Positions 40,772-54,300 of a stretch of 64,000 nucleotides of DNA are shown piece after piece. Below the pieces are notes generated by a model. That model saw only the letters and a program-made list of their open reading frames with translations, was not told where the DNA came from and made no database searches. The stretch is from Taxillus chinensis. Taxonomy: Eukaryota; Streptophyta; Magnoliopsida; Santalales; Loranthaceae. Numbering within the stretch: the first letter of the stretch is position 1; the number at the start of each line of letters is the position of its first letter. The stretch is from the NCBI GenBank assembly GCA_023512835.1, contig CM042090.1, positions 17,886,356 through 17,950,355 of the forward strand, given 5' to 3'. The translations under genes were made by a program, and so were the position numbers.

Positions 40772-42307
40772 TGCTGGTGTGCGTTCAAGCTGGGCTTGGT
40801 TGAACAGACGCTGGAACTCGCGAGGGCGAATGAAGTGGATTCGCTTTTGCTGCGTGTGGTGTGAGAAACAAGAATAGTTTAATCTAAATACGAATAGGTA
40901 TAAACAAAAAACGAAATAAATTAAAATGACAGTAAAAGACGTGAGCGACCACAGTAAATTTTCTATATTTTTAAAACTTTTAGTTAAAAATAATATTTTC
41001 TACAATTTAATAATTTTAAGAAAACTTTTACATTTCCTTTCCATTAATTTCTCCTCTGTTCTTATAATTTTTTTATCATATTAAAATAATATTTTTATAT
41101 TACTTTTTTATTTATTTTCTTTCTCTTTTATTTAATATATTTAATTAAAAAGATTGTGTAAAAATTAATATAAAATTCATATATAAAACTTTTGAAAAAT
41201 GAATAATGCTTTCATGAATATACAAATTCACTATTTATTCCATAACTCCAAATTTTATTTTCTGGAAAGTTATTAATGACCACTTTTTATTATAGACCTA
41301 CCGTTTTTCCATAAATTATATGAGAAAATGTGTATATAGAAAATCAAATATGAGTGCTCTTACCGTTGCAGATGTTGTGCTCTACAGCCCTTAATCATGG
41401 GTATTGCATCGGTGATTGTAGGAAGATATACAATATTTAAAAAATTAATTTGCTCGTGATAGACCTTTGGTAATAGTTATTTATCAAGTAGATTCGTAAC
41501 CATATAGTTTAGTTTGTATCAACATATTTTACATATATCTATCTATTTTAAACTTATTATTTAACAATTATGAACTTGATGTGTATATATGTTTTGACTT
41601 TGTCAAATTCTTAGTGTTATTTGAATGTACAATCGCTGACTTGTTATCATAAAATAATTGTTGTTATTTGTCTTCAAAATTTTAAATTAAATTTGCATAA
41701 AAATTAGCTATTAAATTGTCATAAAAATTTAGTATATATTATATGAATATTTAATCTAACGATCGATGTTTGACACAAATATTGAAAGAGTCATAAATAA
41801 ATAAGATCACTACAATGGTAAGCAAACTTCACTCACAACCGAATTCAAACTCATTAGAACCATATTATGTATTATGAAAATTATGTCATAATAATTGATC
41901 ATTGAGGCGTTATTTGTACATAATTTTATTGGCTATTTGATATAATGAAAATAATAATAAAAACGTATTATTATGTTTTTTTAATAATATAAGATGGAAT
42001 TTGTTTTTTTGAAGTTTTTTTACATGCTCTTTTTTTCCTTCTTCAAATTGTTTTAAAATTTAATTATTATAAAAAAAAAAACGTTTACAGAGATCTTTTT
42101 TGTTTCCTACTATTTCTTAATATAAACAATCCACCAAACACACCAAGACGTGTTGGTGTGCAAAACCCCAATACACCCACCCACCAACCCCAACACAGCA
42201 GTGGCAGCGACAGAGCAGCGACACCGACCTTGTGGACCGCGAGGCGCTCTCTCTCTCTCTCTCTCTCTCTCCAACAGTAGTCACGACGGACTCGAAGCTC
42301 ATTTCCC
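40772..42307. other. Divergent promoter region between J-protein and PGI genes
   Basis: About 1.5 kb between two divergent start codons. The ends near each gene are GC-richer; the middle (40900-42080) is AT-rich with no recognised gene. The PGI end carries a (CT)n leader repeat. Confidence 0.5.
42247..42271 (+). repeat. (CT)n leader microsatellite of PGI
   Basis: About 12 CT units ending 36 bp before the PGI start codon, a typical plant 5' leader or core-promoter pyrimidine repeat. Confidence 0.9.
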
Positions 42308-45300
42308 ATGGCGTCGCTCTCCAACATCTACTCTTCACTCACTATCAAACCCTCAAAGCTCCCCTCTCGCACGTTCCCATCTACGCCGCCGTCCCATATC
42401 GTCGCATTTCCACCCCGCTCCAAGTTCTCTGTTCGCCCGTTGCCGCCGCCTAGTCTCGTCCATTCAGTCGCTCGTGAAGTCCCCACCGAGCTCTGTGCCC
42501 CCACCGCCGCCGGGTCTCGCCGGCCGGAAAAGGACGCTAGCGCGCTGTGGCGCAGGTACGTTGACTGGCTCTACCAACACAAGGAGCTAGGGGTTTTCCT
42601 CGACGTCAGCCGAATCGCCTTCTCCGACGAGTTCGTCGAGGAGATGGAGCCGAAGTTGCAGGCGGCGTTTCTAGCGATGCAGAAGCTCGAGAATGGCGCG
42701 ATCGCCAACCCGGACGAGGGTCGCATGGTTGGGCATTACTGGCTGAGGAACCCTAGGCTCGCTCCTACCTCGTTCCTTAGGTCTCAGATCGAGACCACTC
42801 TCGACGCCGTGTGCAATTTCGCCGACAATGTCATCAGTGGTAAGGTCAGTGTTTTTCATGATTTTACTTTCGGATGTTCATGGTGTCCGTGTGGGCACGG
42901 ATTGACCTAGCATTAGCGGTTAGTAAGAACAGACTAATTGGATATGATGATCTATGTTCTCAAGCAGTATTTAATCAGCATGACGATCGTTGAGTTAGTA
43001 GTTTCATTGGCGATAGATGCATAAGCCTTTGAACGTTTTGGATTTAATTTCATTAAGGATTGAAAGTTTAGAACCTTAGATCTTGGTTGGGACCAAGTTT
43101 TTCAATGCAAGTATGAACACACTGACTGATACAACATGAGGATCCATGTAAGGGGTTCGAATGTCATTATTCATCAATGAACCAAAAAGAATGTCTATTA
43201 TGATTATCACAAACTATTTAATTTTTTCAAAACAAATCATTAACAAATCAAGCGCAAAGAAGTGGAATCATAGACTTGTGCTTAAGAATGCAATGACTTA
43301 ATGTTATTATTTTTGATATATTTAATGCACTACAATATAACAATAATAGTAATAATAAATAAATAAAACTTATATTTTTATTCAACAATAATTTTAAAGT
43401 ATATATTTATAACATAATATTTGATAAAAATATATATTTATATTTAATAAAAAAAATTTATACGGAACAATTGATTTGTTAATCATCTATTCACGAATGA
43501 TTTTTATAAACTATTTATATTATTATTATTTGATATATTTTGATGGTTGCGCCCATGGTGGTTTTCTCGGTGCTTTGGTGGGAGAGGAACTACTGGGTTT
43601 TTGAAAACACAAGGGTCCTGCTCAAAGGTTGAAATTGTGCTTGTGGGCTTTTTTTTTTTTAAATATTCCCAGTGGCAGTGGCTGAATATTCCCTGTATGG
43701 TTGGGATCCTTGATTTTCTAGCCTCCTGTATCGTGTAGTCTTTCCATCACCTTGGTGGTTTAATAAAGTTTATTTTCATATAACAAAAGACATATGCTGG
43801 TACTTCAAGTATTTGGTTTTTTTTTTTCCTTTTTCTGTACTTTGAATGCAAGGGGGTTCTGTATCTTGTAGATATTAGAAACATGCCAGTGTTTCTTCAA
43901 CTAAATGTGATTAATCCATGGTTTGTCTAGTACTGAGTCAGTATGACTTTTCAATTGTTATTCATTAGCAGAATCAGTGGATAATACAGAAACATTTGCC
44001 TTTAATTTTGTCCCACAATTTGAAAATTTAAATGCTAGATGTAGAATAGTACCAGAAGTATTTAGTTTTTATATACTTGCGATGCATTTGGTATCTGTAT
44101 CCATTGGAGACTAGAAACATGAGAATTTTTCTTCAACTAAAAATATAAGCCTCCTAAATGTGAACTATTTGTGGTTTGATGCCTGGTAAACTAGTAAGGC
44201 TACATTTCCCCACATTGCCCTGGAATAGGTTACTGCTTTTAATAATATTTTCTCTAAAATTTATGGTTTCACATGGCAAAAAACATTACATCCATGCTCG
44301 AATCTCTAATTCTTTTTGTCCATCAGGATTATACAGTACTTTTGTATTATCCTAATTTTCAAATTGGTCCATGTTTGATTTATAATTGCAGGTTAAGCCT
44401 CCTTCTTCCCCTGAAGGTCGGTTTACACAAATCCTTTCTGTTGGAATTGGTGGCTCAGCTCTTGGACCCCAGTTTGTTGCTGAAGCATTGGCTCCCGATA
44501 ACCCTCCTCTGAAGGTATTTGATTACCCTGCAGACAAAACGTTGATACTATGGTTTCTACTTAATTATTTCACTTCCTCGTATCACAGAGACTTTCTTTT
44601 CAAGAGAAATGCTCATCGTAAGTGATGCACTATCGTAGTTGGCTTGTATCATTCCTCAACTATTCATGAGAGCATATTCCTTTTTCCATTTTGCCCATCT
44701 GCTTTTGAGTCTTCATTGTGAGTTCCTTCCCGAAGTGACACTTTTATTATCAAAGTTCCTACTGGTCATCTTTGCATTTACCTCTTACTGAATTATTTGT
44801 CTGATCATCTGTTTCTTTTATGCCATGTTCTGCGCTGTGCGATCATATAATAATGAGTGTCAGCATGAGTTATAATGATAAACTGAACGTGGGTCTTGCC
44901 CATTGGATTAAAATAATACTGGAAAGTATATTAACTTTCTTCTTGTTTACTTGCAATGTGTGTAAATGCAAAGATGCACTTATGAGTTTAAATTTCTGTG
45001 CATATCATGAAACAATGCCCATGCAGATACTTAAAAGCCACCTGCAGTTTTTTTTCTTTGAGATGAAAAGCTAGTTTTGGCTAGTGTTTTTAACTTTCTG
45101 GCCCTTAATAAATTTGATTGCACGAGCTAGCACGTAAACCACCACTGGGTCACTGACAGTTTATCTGAGCATATTGGAAGCCTTCTTTTGAAACAAATTC
45201 CTGGGTAGCATCCCTACATAAAAGTTATAGGACATTTAATTTATTTAAATTCTCTTTTCAGATTGTGTGAATAATGTCTTCATGTTTGCAGATAAGATTT

Positions 45301-48300
45301 ATTGACAATACAGATCCAGCTGGAATAGATCATCAAATTGCACAGCTTGGTAATGAGCTTAAATCTACCCTTGTAATAGTAATTTCGAAGGTGTGAATGG
45401 TACTTATGCTTTATTTTTTTTAAGTTGTTAATCTTTTGTTTATTTGTTTTTTTTTTTGCTCATGCAATATATTTTTCAATCTTATGTAGAGTGGAGGTAC
45501 CCCTGAAACTAGAAACGGTTTATTGGAAGTACAGAAAGCTTTCCGTGAAGCTGGCCTGGAGTTTGCAAAACAGGTTTACATCTCAAGTTCTCATTTTATT
45601 TTATTTTATACTTTTTTGGGATTAAAACAAACATTTTAGTGAGTGGGTGATAATGTTGCAATGCGTCAGAGTACAGAAGATACCATGAAAATCATTATCA
45701 GTCTAGTGTTTAATCATGTCTATGATATGGGAAGTTGGCCCTTGAAACTTGGACTATGCTAGAAATCATAGTTTTTAAAGTGTTGCCTAAGTGGACCTCA
45801 GAGACAGCATCTTTTTCTCCTTTCTGTATGGTCATTTCGTTTTTCTTCTCTGCAACATCATTTCTCTGTCGATTTCATCTTGTTGTTGGTCTATCCTCTC
45901 TTCCTCCCCTACGATTGTTGTTGCCATCTCTGTCATTGTGTTCGTCAGATCACTGTCCTTTGACCCAAATCGCTGTAGGGACCCGGTTGAGAAGAGTGTG
46001 CATGTCTCTTTTCGTTCTCTGCTATCCTCTCTGATATATGGCGATGAGAGTTGTTTTAAAAAAAGATAGTTAAAATGGATACCTGTAATCTATGTTCTAG
46101 GTATGTAGATGGAGTTAAAAAAAATCCATTAAAAAGGTGATACATTCTTTTAAAATTAATTGAAAGTTGTTTAAAAGTTGCAATAGAATTTATTATATAA
46201 AAATATATATGAAAAATGCCATGAATGCCTAGGCATCACCTAGGTGACACCTGCCCAGCTTGGACCCTCACCTTGAAAACTATGTTAGAAATGTTAAGTG
46301 GCAAGTGAAAAGTGTAATTTGAATTCAATGAGTCACACAGTATCTATTTATAATAGATTTGAGAACAAAATAAGAAACCTAGAATTGGAAAACATGAAAG
46401 TACTACATTTTGGAGATTAATTTCCTATCTGTTCTTGTATTATAATATTAAATATAATTAAATCATATCTATACCAGGCTGTTATCAACTTATCATTTTC
46501 TACACACTGGGTGTCATGAACTCCAGCCATGGGAACTATTTAATATGGTTGAGTCTATTATTACATATTCTCAACTTGATATGGTATTGAGGAATCTTTG
46601 GTGATGTTGTATGAATTACATAATTGCACATATCTTAATAGAAATATATGATGGATCTTCTGCTCTAGTGTTATTTATTATTCTCCACTGTAATATATTC
46701 ATGTCTCAAATTGCATATAATATTATAATGTTTGTGTTTATGCCTAGATGGTACCCAAATTTTAGCTTGGTGATGTTATCAGGAATGATTTCTGTCAACA
46801 GTTTTTGATCATTTTTGATTTTGATGGACCTGTACACTGTAATTGTTATTGTAATAATTTGTTCTCACGGAGTAAAATGTTGGCCAATGGCTTCGTGAAC
46901 TTCCATTTGTGAAAGCTAATGACTTATTGAAAATTGGAGTATGAGTGGCTTACCTCTTTATGGTCATGAATAGCTCACTAGGAGTATAGTGGACTTGTGT
47001 ACCAGAGTATGATGCTTGTGATCGCAATATTCCCACTCAAAGGCTTTCAAAATTGTGATCTTTTGCTTGCTATGCAGGGAGTTGCAATTACGCAAGAAAA
47101 TTCACTATTAGACAACACTGCAAGAATTGAGGGCTGGTTGGCTAGATTTCCTATGTTTGACTGGGTGGGTGGTAGAACATCTGAAATGTCTGCGGTCGGT
47201 CTACTTCCTGCGGCCCTTCAGGTTAGTATTCCAAACGAAAAACATGAAATCAAGGTTTTCTTAATGTTTTCTTAGCATGTATTATCTCCACTGCAGGGAA
47301 TTGACATTAGAGAAATGCTTGCCGGTGCGTCACTGATGGACGAGGCAAATAGGACTGCTGTGGTAAACATTTGTTACTTTATTTGGGTTACACTGTCTTA
47401 CTAATGTATTTAATAGAATAAATCTTTAATTTGAGATTTTATAATTGATAATAGCCAAATATAATGCCTATTCACATCAATTTCAAAGCCATTTGTAGGT
47501 AAATGTTGGGAATTAAAAATTGAAAATTATTATAATTGGGTCCACGATCTGTCTAGCACAGACCTTGATGTTGAGTGACCTGTTCACAGCTATTCATCTC
47601 GTGTTGAGTGATTTATCTGTGGATATTCATCTCATGTTGTTGAGTGATATGTTCCTAATAGGACCAGTTTTTATTGTTTTGTTCTGCTTCTTTTAATTCT
47701 TCATACAATCTGTGTTATTTTGGTGGGGTTTTGAGCACATTTTAGTGATGCAGTGAATACTTGATTGATTTCGTTCATTGTGGTATGTAGTTATTGAGTA
47801 TTTGGGTGATCTTTATCCTTTTAATCTATTCAATTTTGTGGTTTTAGTCTATTAATTGAACATTGGTGTTGAGTCAAGTGGGTGAGATATTATGATTGCC
47901 CTTTTGGATAATTCACCAATCACCACTTCATGTTAAGGGAGGTGGTGAATTACTAATAAATTTTGCGAAGTCTCACTTGGATTCTCTTGGCAAGCTTGAT
48001 AAGGAGTGAAGGAGATTTTATATGACCCGAAAAAATATTGAAGAACATAAGTTATTTCAGTATTACCTGTCTTTTCTTTTGTTGTCAATGTGGTGAGTTA
48101 ATTTATGGGTGCTTTTCCTACTCCCTATTGACTTGTAGTCCCCCAGATTGTGTGCTACTTGGAAGCTCCTGACCAAGAATTAGTATTTAGGAATGAGGGC
48201 TTCTTATTGATTGATATTTTGATTCAATGTGATGTGTCATGTTGATTATAGGTCTATTTTAGAATACTGTGTTTTTTTGGGAGGTAATCTTGTATTTTGG

Positions 48301-51300
48301 AAGAGGAAGACGCGTAAGAAACAAGCCATAGTATTGCACTGGTGTGTTGAATCAGAGTGCCATGCCATTACAAATATGAGAGTAGAATTGTAGTGGATCA
48401 TATGTTGTTGAATGATATTGCATTGCCTATAAAAGTGGCATCCACATTGCATTGTGGTGAGTAGTCTTATTAAAACAATTGTGGTAATAAGTGTTATCAA
48501 AAAGTGGTAATCAGTTGCAATGCACATGGTCAACAATCTAATATTTCATCGGTGCACAAAGCATATAAAAGTAGATTGTTACTTTGCTCACTAAAAAGTA
48601 ACTAATGGTGATGTTTGACTAGTTTATACACGGTCAAAAGAGGAACTGAAATATTTTAATAGTGATTTTGTATTCATAAAATTAGTATGAATACAATTAG
48701 GATTGTAAATGAATTAAACATTAATGAACAAACTCGTATTTGACTTGATAAATGATTATTTATATTTGTTCATTAAAAAATAGTATTGCTCGTGAACAAT
48801 ATTATTATATTCATGAATAATTCATAAATACTATTGTTATATTTGATGTATAAAATTTATTTTATTAAATATAAATATATTTGTATTAAATATAATTTAA
48901 TAAAAATATAGTTTTATATTATTATTAAATAAAAATAAATATTTTATTTATTATAATATTTTTACTAATTACATATATTAATTGTTCAAATATATTATAC
49001 AAGAATAATACAGTCTAACAGATAATTAATTATGTTTTTTTGGGATAAGTCTAGTATTAATTTTTTTTTTTACAGATTTTTATCATTTTGTAATCGTGTT
49101 CATAAATGTTTGTGAGCAAATTCGTAAACACTTGTACGGGAATAACATAGTAAAGTTCATGAATGTCATAGTTTAACGCTTGTGTTCGGTACGGTTCGTT
49201 AATGAATAATGATGAATAAGTTTGAACACCTTACTACTCGGCTTGGTTTGTTTACAACCCTAAATACAAATATTGTGATGAAGTTGTAATGAACCATCAA
49301 GACTCTAAAAAGTGCTGAGAGATTTAGGATTGTCTAGTATTTGATTGGCCTAGGTGGCTTTCTTATTTTAAAAATGATTTTCAAAATATGTTAGCACAAA
49401 AGCTTGAGGCCACGTTTTAGAATCATGTGCCCATTCAATGTTTTCACTGAACTGCTTATGATTAGTCTTTCTCTATCAGTCTTCCTTAAGAGACTGGTTA
49501 ATGCAAGATGTGTATTTTAGGGACCAGTTTGCATATTTTCTGGTTGAAGCTACCAGCCCACTTGCCCTTTTACAGTATTGATTTATAGATTTTTTTATGG
49601 GTTGTTCTTTTCTGAAAGATTCTTCCATACAGTCTATAAAGACCTTTCAGCCTTGTTCAGTGATATTATACTCTGGTTTCTCTTTCCCGAGCGTTTACAT
49701 ATGTGTCTATATATATATATATATGATTTTGGATCACATGCTTGACACTGGGAATTCTTTTCCCATTGAAACTGTCAATTATTCACTTTCGTTTAATACA
49801 TTTCTGCTTTGAAATAATTCTTATTCAGGTTAGGAATAACCCTGCGGCATTGTTAGCTTTGTGCTGGTTCTGGGCTTCTGATGGGCTGGGATCCAAGGTT
49901 TTAACTATTTTCAGTATCTTCATCATTGGAGTCGTTTTTTGTTTTGTGTTTTGGTTGCCGTTAAAATTTGCTTTGCTGTTGTCTCTTTGGATTCCCACAG
50001 GATATGGTTGTACTTCCTTACAAGGATAGCCTATTATTGTTTAGTCGGTATTTACAGCAGCTGGTTATGGAATCACTTGGGAAGGAGTTTGACCTCAATG
50101 GTAATCGGGTTGGTGCAACATGCCTCTTGGCCAATATCTTGTTTGCAGTTGTAATAGTTCCTTGACTGAATGGTCAAAGTTCCTTAAAATGATCTCAAAT
50201 GATTGTTCCTACTTTAATCACATTGTATTGAAAGCTGTGAGACATTACAAGCACCATGTTAAGAGAATTAATGGCTAGCCCACCTTCTGCTTGCACTTAT
50301 GATTTCTATAATTTGAATTGGGTGGTTAAAATTAAAACCCAGCCTTCTGTTCTCTCATTGTAGTTTATATTCATTGGCAGGTCAATCAGGGACTTACTGT
50401 ATATGGAAATAAAGGGAGCACAGATCAGCATGCGTGAGTTATTCTTGTGAACTTTTAACGTGCAATGCTGCATGATATGACACAATGTTTAATCCCATTA
50501 TTATGGTGATGCATTTATCCTTTCCTACAGCTATATTCAACAACTTAGAGATGGTGTGCATAATTTCTTTGTGACATTCATTGAAGTGCTACGAGATAGG
50601 CCTCCTGGTCATGATTGGGAGCTTGAGCCTGGTGTCACATGCGGCGACTACCTCTTTGGTATGCTACAGGTTAGTAAATTTGCAAATTTGCGTATTCATG
50701 ATTACAATTGTAATTACTTTGTTTACTTATAAAAAAACAAAAATTGTGATTACTTTGTCATTTGCACTTTCTCTTGCTCTTTTCTTGTGTTTGTGTTTAT
50801 TTTTTAACTGTATCCTATAGAACAAGATAACTTGCATCAGGGCTCCCAGGAAAATAAGATATAAATAAGGACTGGAAGTACAGTAAAAAGTTATTAGTAC
50901 CTTAGTAGGAAAAGAGGCCATCCCATAATAAATATAAAATTGGATGGTCTCCATTCTCTATGGACTTTTTCTTTCTGTCTCTAGTTAACTATTGGCCATG
51001 TTGACAGTGTGGCCCCTAAGGTTGGTCAAATCCTCTATTGGCCAATTGACAGTCTCTTGGGTCAGAATTTTATTGAATGGAAGTAAGGGGAATATCTTCT
51101 CCATTAGTTGATATATAAAGTCAGGAAGACTCATGGACTTTCAGGTTTTAATTGCAAGAATTTTAAAAAAAATTGGAGACCTGATTGTAGTTTTCAAAAA
51201 GTTTGGGTATGCGTTCACTAGTTGTCATTTTTAAAGGCACTTCATTACAATTTTCAGAATGCTCAGGACTTTGGGGGTGTTTGCTTGTTTGTTTTTAAAG

Positions 51301-54300
51301 TACAACTATGAGGTTACATCTAAATTATGTCTTACCTGTAATGGAAGAAAAAAAGCGATATCTAACATCTCAGTACTAACTATTTATAATTATGTGATTA
51401 TATTTTGTTTATATATTTAAATTAATGTCATTACCAATTTTGCATCATTTTTATTGTACTTCAAATTTTTTATTATTCCAAATTGTGTTAATACTATGTT
51501 AAAAAAATTAAAATAATTTCTGTGAATCTTATCTTTTTCAAGCGCACTTAAGGCTGACCATGGATCCCATTAATGCCAGGATTGTGGCAGTGGCAGCACT
51601 GGCTCGTGCTGGCTGCTGTGGCCTGTGGTGCCAAAGGTCACTGGGCCTGGAAGATTTGACAGCAGTTGTGGTCACTAGGTCTTACTGAAATTGCTTCAAT
51701 TTTTTTTAATCTAATTTGATAAGACATTATAAGAGCCAACTAAGAGGTGAAAACTAAGTGGCTAGTTAATTGCAAACAAACACCTCCTTGGTTGCAAGCT
51801 CCTAGAATTGAGGGCATGTTGTAGCAACTGCTGATTAGGGTTACAATATTTATTTTATTAAAATCAAAATAATATAAATAAAATAAAGTAAAAGTCAAAC
51901 CTGGTTGCGTGCAATATTTATTTTGTTGACTGCAGCTTGGCTGTTAGCTCGGTGTCATGAATAAGTAATGCGTCGACACCCTGCTGTTACTCCAACATTC
52001 TTTAAATACTCAGGTGCAGTGAAGTAGTCAATTTTTCCAAAGAAATTGCCTGCTTGCTAGCATCTCGTTGCTCACTAGAAAGCCACTCTTTGTCACCTAA
52101 AGCCGCTGGTGATAACGAAAGTGAAAGGTAGTTCCCCTATAATGCTAGATTGGCTCCCACATAGCCGGAAAATAATATAAATTTAATTTTCTCTCCCTTT
52201 GCTAGCAACACAAGCATTGGAGGTGTTTGTCTAAAGAGGAAGTCTACAAACAACTGGTTTGTGCAACCAACGGGTAATATGGCACGTAGTTATTAGATCA
52301 CTGTATTTAGTTAACTCAATCACTGAATGCCAAATCAGCAACAGTTGCATGTCGATTGCGCAAACCAGTTGTATATAGCTCTTTTTTTTCCTTTTAAAAT
52401 AGGGTTTCAATTATGTTCTCAAATTAATTGACCCCAATCCTATGGGATTAGGGAGATTTTTGTATTATGATATTAAATAAATAAATAAACTTATTTGAAT
52501 TCCACAAAAAGATTTTTTTGCCTTGTTTTCTTGTGAAAACAGGGCTTCTTTTCAAAATTAGATGATTATTTAGGCTCTGAATAAACGAAAGCAAATCGGT
52601 TCTGGGGAAAGAGTCATTCAACAGCTGATTTATTTGAGCAAGTAGTGAATAGAACAAAGCTACAAACGTAGTGTTACTGTTTATTGATGTAGGGCATTAT
52701 TTGATGTCATTTTGCTAAAACTTGATTATTTTCAGGGCACGAGGTCTGCTTTGTATGCTAATGACCGAGAGTCAATTACAGTAACCGTGCAAGAAGTGAC
52801 ACCTAGATCTGTGGGGGCTTTAGTAGCACTTTATGAACGTGCTGTTGGGATATATGCCTCTTTGGTTAACATTAATGCTTACCACCAACCTGGTAAATGC
52901 TTTTATTTTTTATTTTAATTCATGGTTCAGACTACTGCTGCTATTGCTCAAATGGACATGTGATTTCAAGGGCATGTTTGTTTTGTTTATTTTTGTTTTT
53001 GTTTTTAAAATGTAATAATTGTTTTCAAGTAAAAAATAATAATAACAAAATTTTGTTTTTATTTTTTGAGTTAATCTTTTATTGTTTTTTGTTTTCTGTA
53101 CCTGAAAAACAGTTATTACATTTTAAAAGTTTTTTATGCTTTCAGGATTAACTTATGTTCTCTTTGTGTGTGTAATTCATTGTTTTTCAGGTGTGGAAGC
53201 TGGCAAAAAAGCTGCTGGTGAAGTATTGGCTCTCCAAAAGCGAGTTCTAGTGGTTCTTAATGAAGCCAGGTGTGTTGCAATCATTTCAATATATTGTTTG
53301 GAACGTTTTTGAATTTTCTGTTCATGTCTCGTTCATAGTTCAGAATACTGCTATTGTTCATGTGAATTCCCCTGTACATAGCCAGCAACAATAACATCCA
53401 AATGCTCAATAACAGGCCATCAAACTAACATTGAGTACTCATGGAAGATTCTTAAAAAGAGAAACGAGTCAAGTTGCATAAAAAAATCAAGAAATATTAA
53501 TATAAAATTATAATTACCTCTTCCACGTCAAAATCTTGATCCACTTTGTAGCTGATACATATCGAAGTGCTGGTATCTGATTCAAGAAAAACAAAAATTA
53601 TTTTTTAAAAAAATAATTATTAATAAATTTTGACACTATTTAGTAAGTTTAATTAACTTTGATATTAGCCCATAACCATTCTTAAGAATACATCAATGCC
53701 TCAAGAGTACTTGGAGGTAGCCTACTACGATGTCGAGTAAGAAAGTGACCCCTAGGGCTAAAAGATGATTCTAATGCCACAAAAGATATTGAAATTGCTA
53801 AAATGTCTCTAGCAATTACTTGCAGCGTGGGATACTTGATTGAATTTGCTTTTGACTATCCCAAAATTTCAAAATTATACAACCTTATTAATAACACTCT
53901 TTTAAATAAAAGTCCATTTTTTTTAGTGCTGTCTTCCTCCTTTTTCAACATACACTCCATAGTGAGATTTCTTATGAAGTGGTTTGGTTTGGTTTTAAAC
54001 TCCATAGTGAGATTTAAAGTTGAAGTGAACTTCCATGCTATGCTTGTAGAAGATAATGACCCTCACTTACACCACTAGCTGACATAGACATTAGTTGATA
54101 TTCATTAACCAACTCCAAACACAATTGCCACATCAACTCAAGATCTTCATTAGCACGCGCCATATATAATATATTAAATGTAAGGAGTACTCAAAAATTG
54201 CTATCTTGTACAGTTGTACCTTAAATCAAGAATACTAGCCATTCCAATTTCAATATGATATTCATCAAACTTCACAAGCATACTACTTGCCATGTCTTCA

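Noticed and set aside
42150..42590. 146-codon frame across the PGI leader and exon 1
   Set aside because: Another frame of PGI exon 1, running through the CT repeat, with no family match; the MASLSN frame continues correctly into 13 further exons.
45735..46069. Two overlapping open frames in PGI intron 4
   Set aside because: Hydrophobic low-complexity readings of a pyrimidine-rich intron with no homology and no splice support.
53803..54078. 91-codon plus-strand frame in PGI intron 12
   Set aside because: It is the opposite strand of the decayed hAT transposase gene.
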